Source: Lysobacteraceae bacterium (GTDB taxonomy: Bacteria > Pseudomonadota > Gammaproteobacteria > Xanthomonadales > Rhodanobacteraceae). Taken from it: a stretch of DNA of 63,498 bases. Positions within the stretch are counted from its first letter, which is position 1. The number at the start of each line of letters is the position of its first letter. Both the position numbers and the translations under genes were made by a program. Of this stretch, positions 63,314 to 63,498 are shown in pieces. Under the pieces are notes generated by a model. The model did no database searches. It was given only the letters and a program-made list of their open reading frames with translations, and had not been told where the DNA came from. The stretch is taken from assembly GCA_028871555.1 (NCBI GenBank), contig JAGWNA010000011.1:1-63498 (forward strand). The letters are read 5' to 3'.

Positions 63314-63498
63314 ATGAACGATTTCCTGCACAAGCTGCCCCAGTTTCTCGGCAATCACGTGGCGTTGTCCGCGCTGTTCGTCATCCTGCTGGTGGCGTTG
63401 ATCGCGATGCAGCTCGCCGAACTGTTCAGCAAGACCAGGGAGCTGACCCCGACCGGCCTGACGCTGCTGATCAACCGCGAAAACCCGCTGCTGATCGA
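63314..63498 (+). CDS. rhodanese-like domain protein, N-terminal part (YibN-type)
   Basis: The window ends inside this gene after 61 codons. The visible part has a membrane anchor (LSALFVILLVALIAMQLAEL) followed by the start of a rhodanese-like fold (LTPTGLTLLINRENPLLID), in which the last residues correspond to the first beta strand of the domain. The same arrangement is found in E. coli YibN, which lies upstream of grxC and secB; I expect those genes next, outside the window. Confidence 0.85.
   Translation, partial: MNDFLHKLPQFLGNHVALSALFVILLVALIAMQLAELFSKTRELTPTGLTLLINRENPLLI

Overview
The window is GC-rich chromosomal DNA from a gammaproteobacterium. The gene content and order (rubredoxin-thiE-hemL, pcm-like gene-tolC-waaA, PPi-type phosphofructokinase, accB-accC-prmA-DUF3426-fis-purH, a CIRCE element before groES, hemD-hemX-hemY, a C-rich-loop small RNA after polA) fit the Xanthomonadales best, and the Rhodanobacteraceae (Rhodanobacter/Dyella-like) in particular. 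The family placement is inference from remembered synteny, not from a search. Nearly everything is core chromosome. I see no prophage, insertion sequence, CRISPR array or toxin-antitoxin island, and no tRNA gene.

Layout: (1) 1-580 is the promoter and antitermination leader of an rRNA operon that reads leftwards out of the window. (2) 580-8708 holds rubredoxin, thiE-hemL, gloA, argD, an SDR enzyme, a LON-domain protein, mpl and adk. (3) 8899-15615 is a pyrophosphate module: PPi-dependent phosphofructokinase, K+-independent H+-pumping pyrophosphatase and soluble pyrophosphatase, with a secreted prolyl-oligopeptidase-type peptidase in between. (4) 15694-25645 carries a TetR regulator, a pcm-like gene with tolC, and a lipid A/LPS/glycan group (waaA, LpxL-type acyltransferase, polysaccharide deacetylase, two GT4 glycosyltransferases, O-antigen ligase). 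(5) 25711-34440 has a zinc-finger protein, YceI, a RutE-type nitroreductase, an ELM1-like protein, glnE, an LTA-synthase-type sulfatase-fold enzyme and a low-complexity secreted protein. (6) 34641-40193 has groEL/groES under a CIRCE operator, then cutA, dsbD (with a doubled N-terminal domain) and a TlpA-type thioredoxin. (7) 40337-47980 is the aroQ-accB-accC-prmA-DUF3426-fis-purH run plus a GST-like gene. (8) 47997-54831 has a half-size EamA transporter, a DUF2782 protein, polA, a candidate sX13-type sRNA, a small membrane protein and uvrD. (9) 54876-63498 has a GH18-CE4-GT2 fusion, a small membrane protein, hemY-hemX-hemD, a thioesterase, a lipoprotein and the start of a rhodanese-like gene.

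The most unusual layer is a set of dispersed palindromic repeats. Family A is REP/REPIN-like (arms of the type AGGAGC...GCGATGC) and occurs at 28454, 36915, 37001, 42872 and 47131, and also inside polA. Family B is of the CCCTCTCC...GGGTGAGGG type and occurs after hppA and inside uvrD. The copies in polA and uvrD keep the frame open and add about 30-40 residues to interdomain or subdomain regions of two DNA-repair enzymes. After hppA, the family B repeat is flanked by a second, almost purely synonymous copy of the last 15 hppA codons. No RAYT transposase is in this window, so the mobiliser of family A would have to be elsewhere.

Gene starts were chosen from ribosome-binding sites, overlaps and family length. 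Family names and motifs come from reading the translations; nothing was searched against a database.
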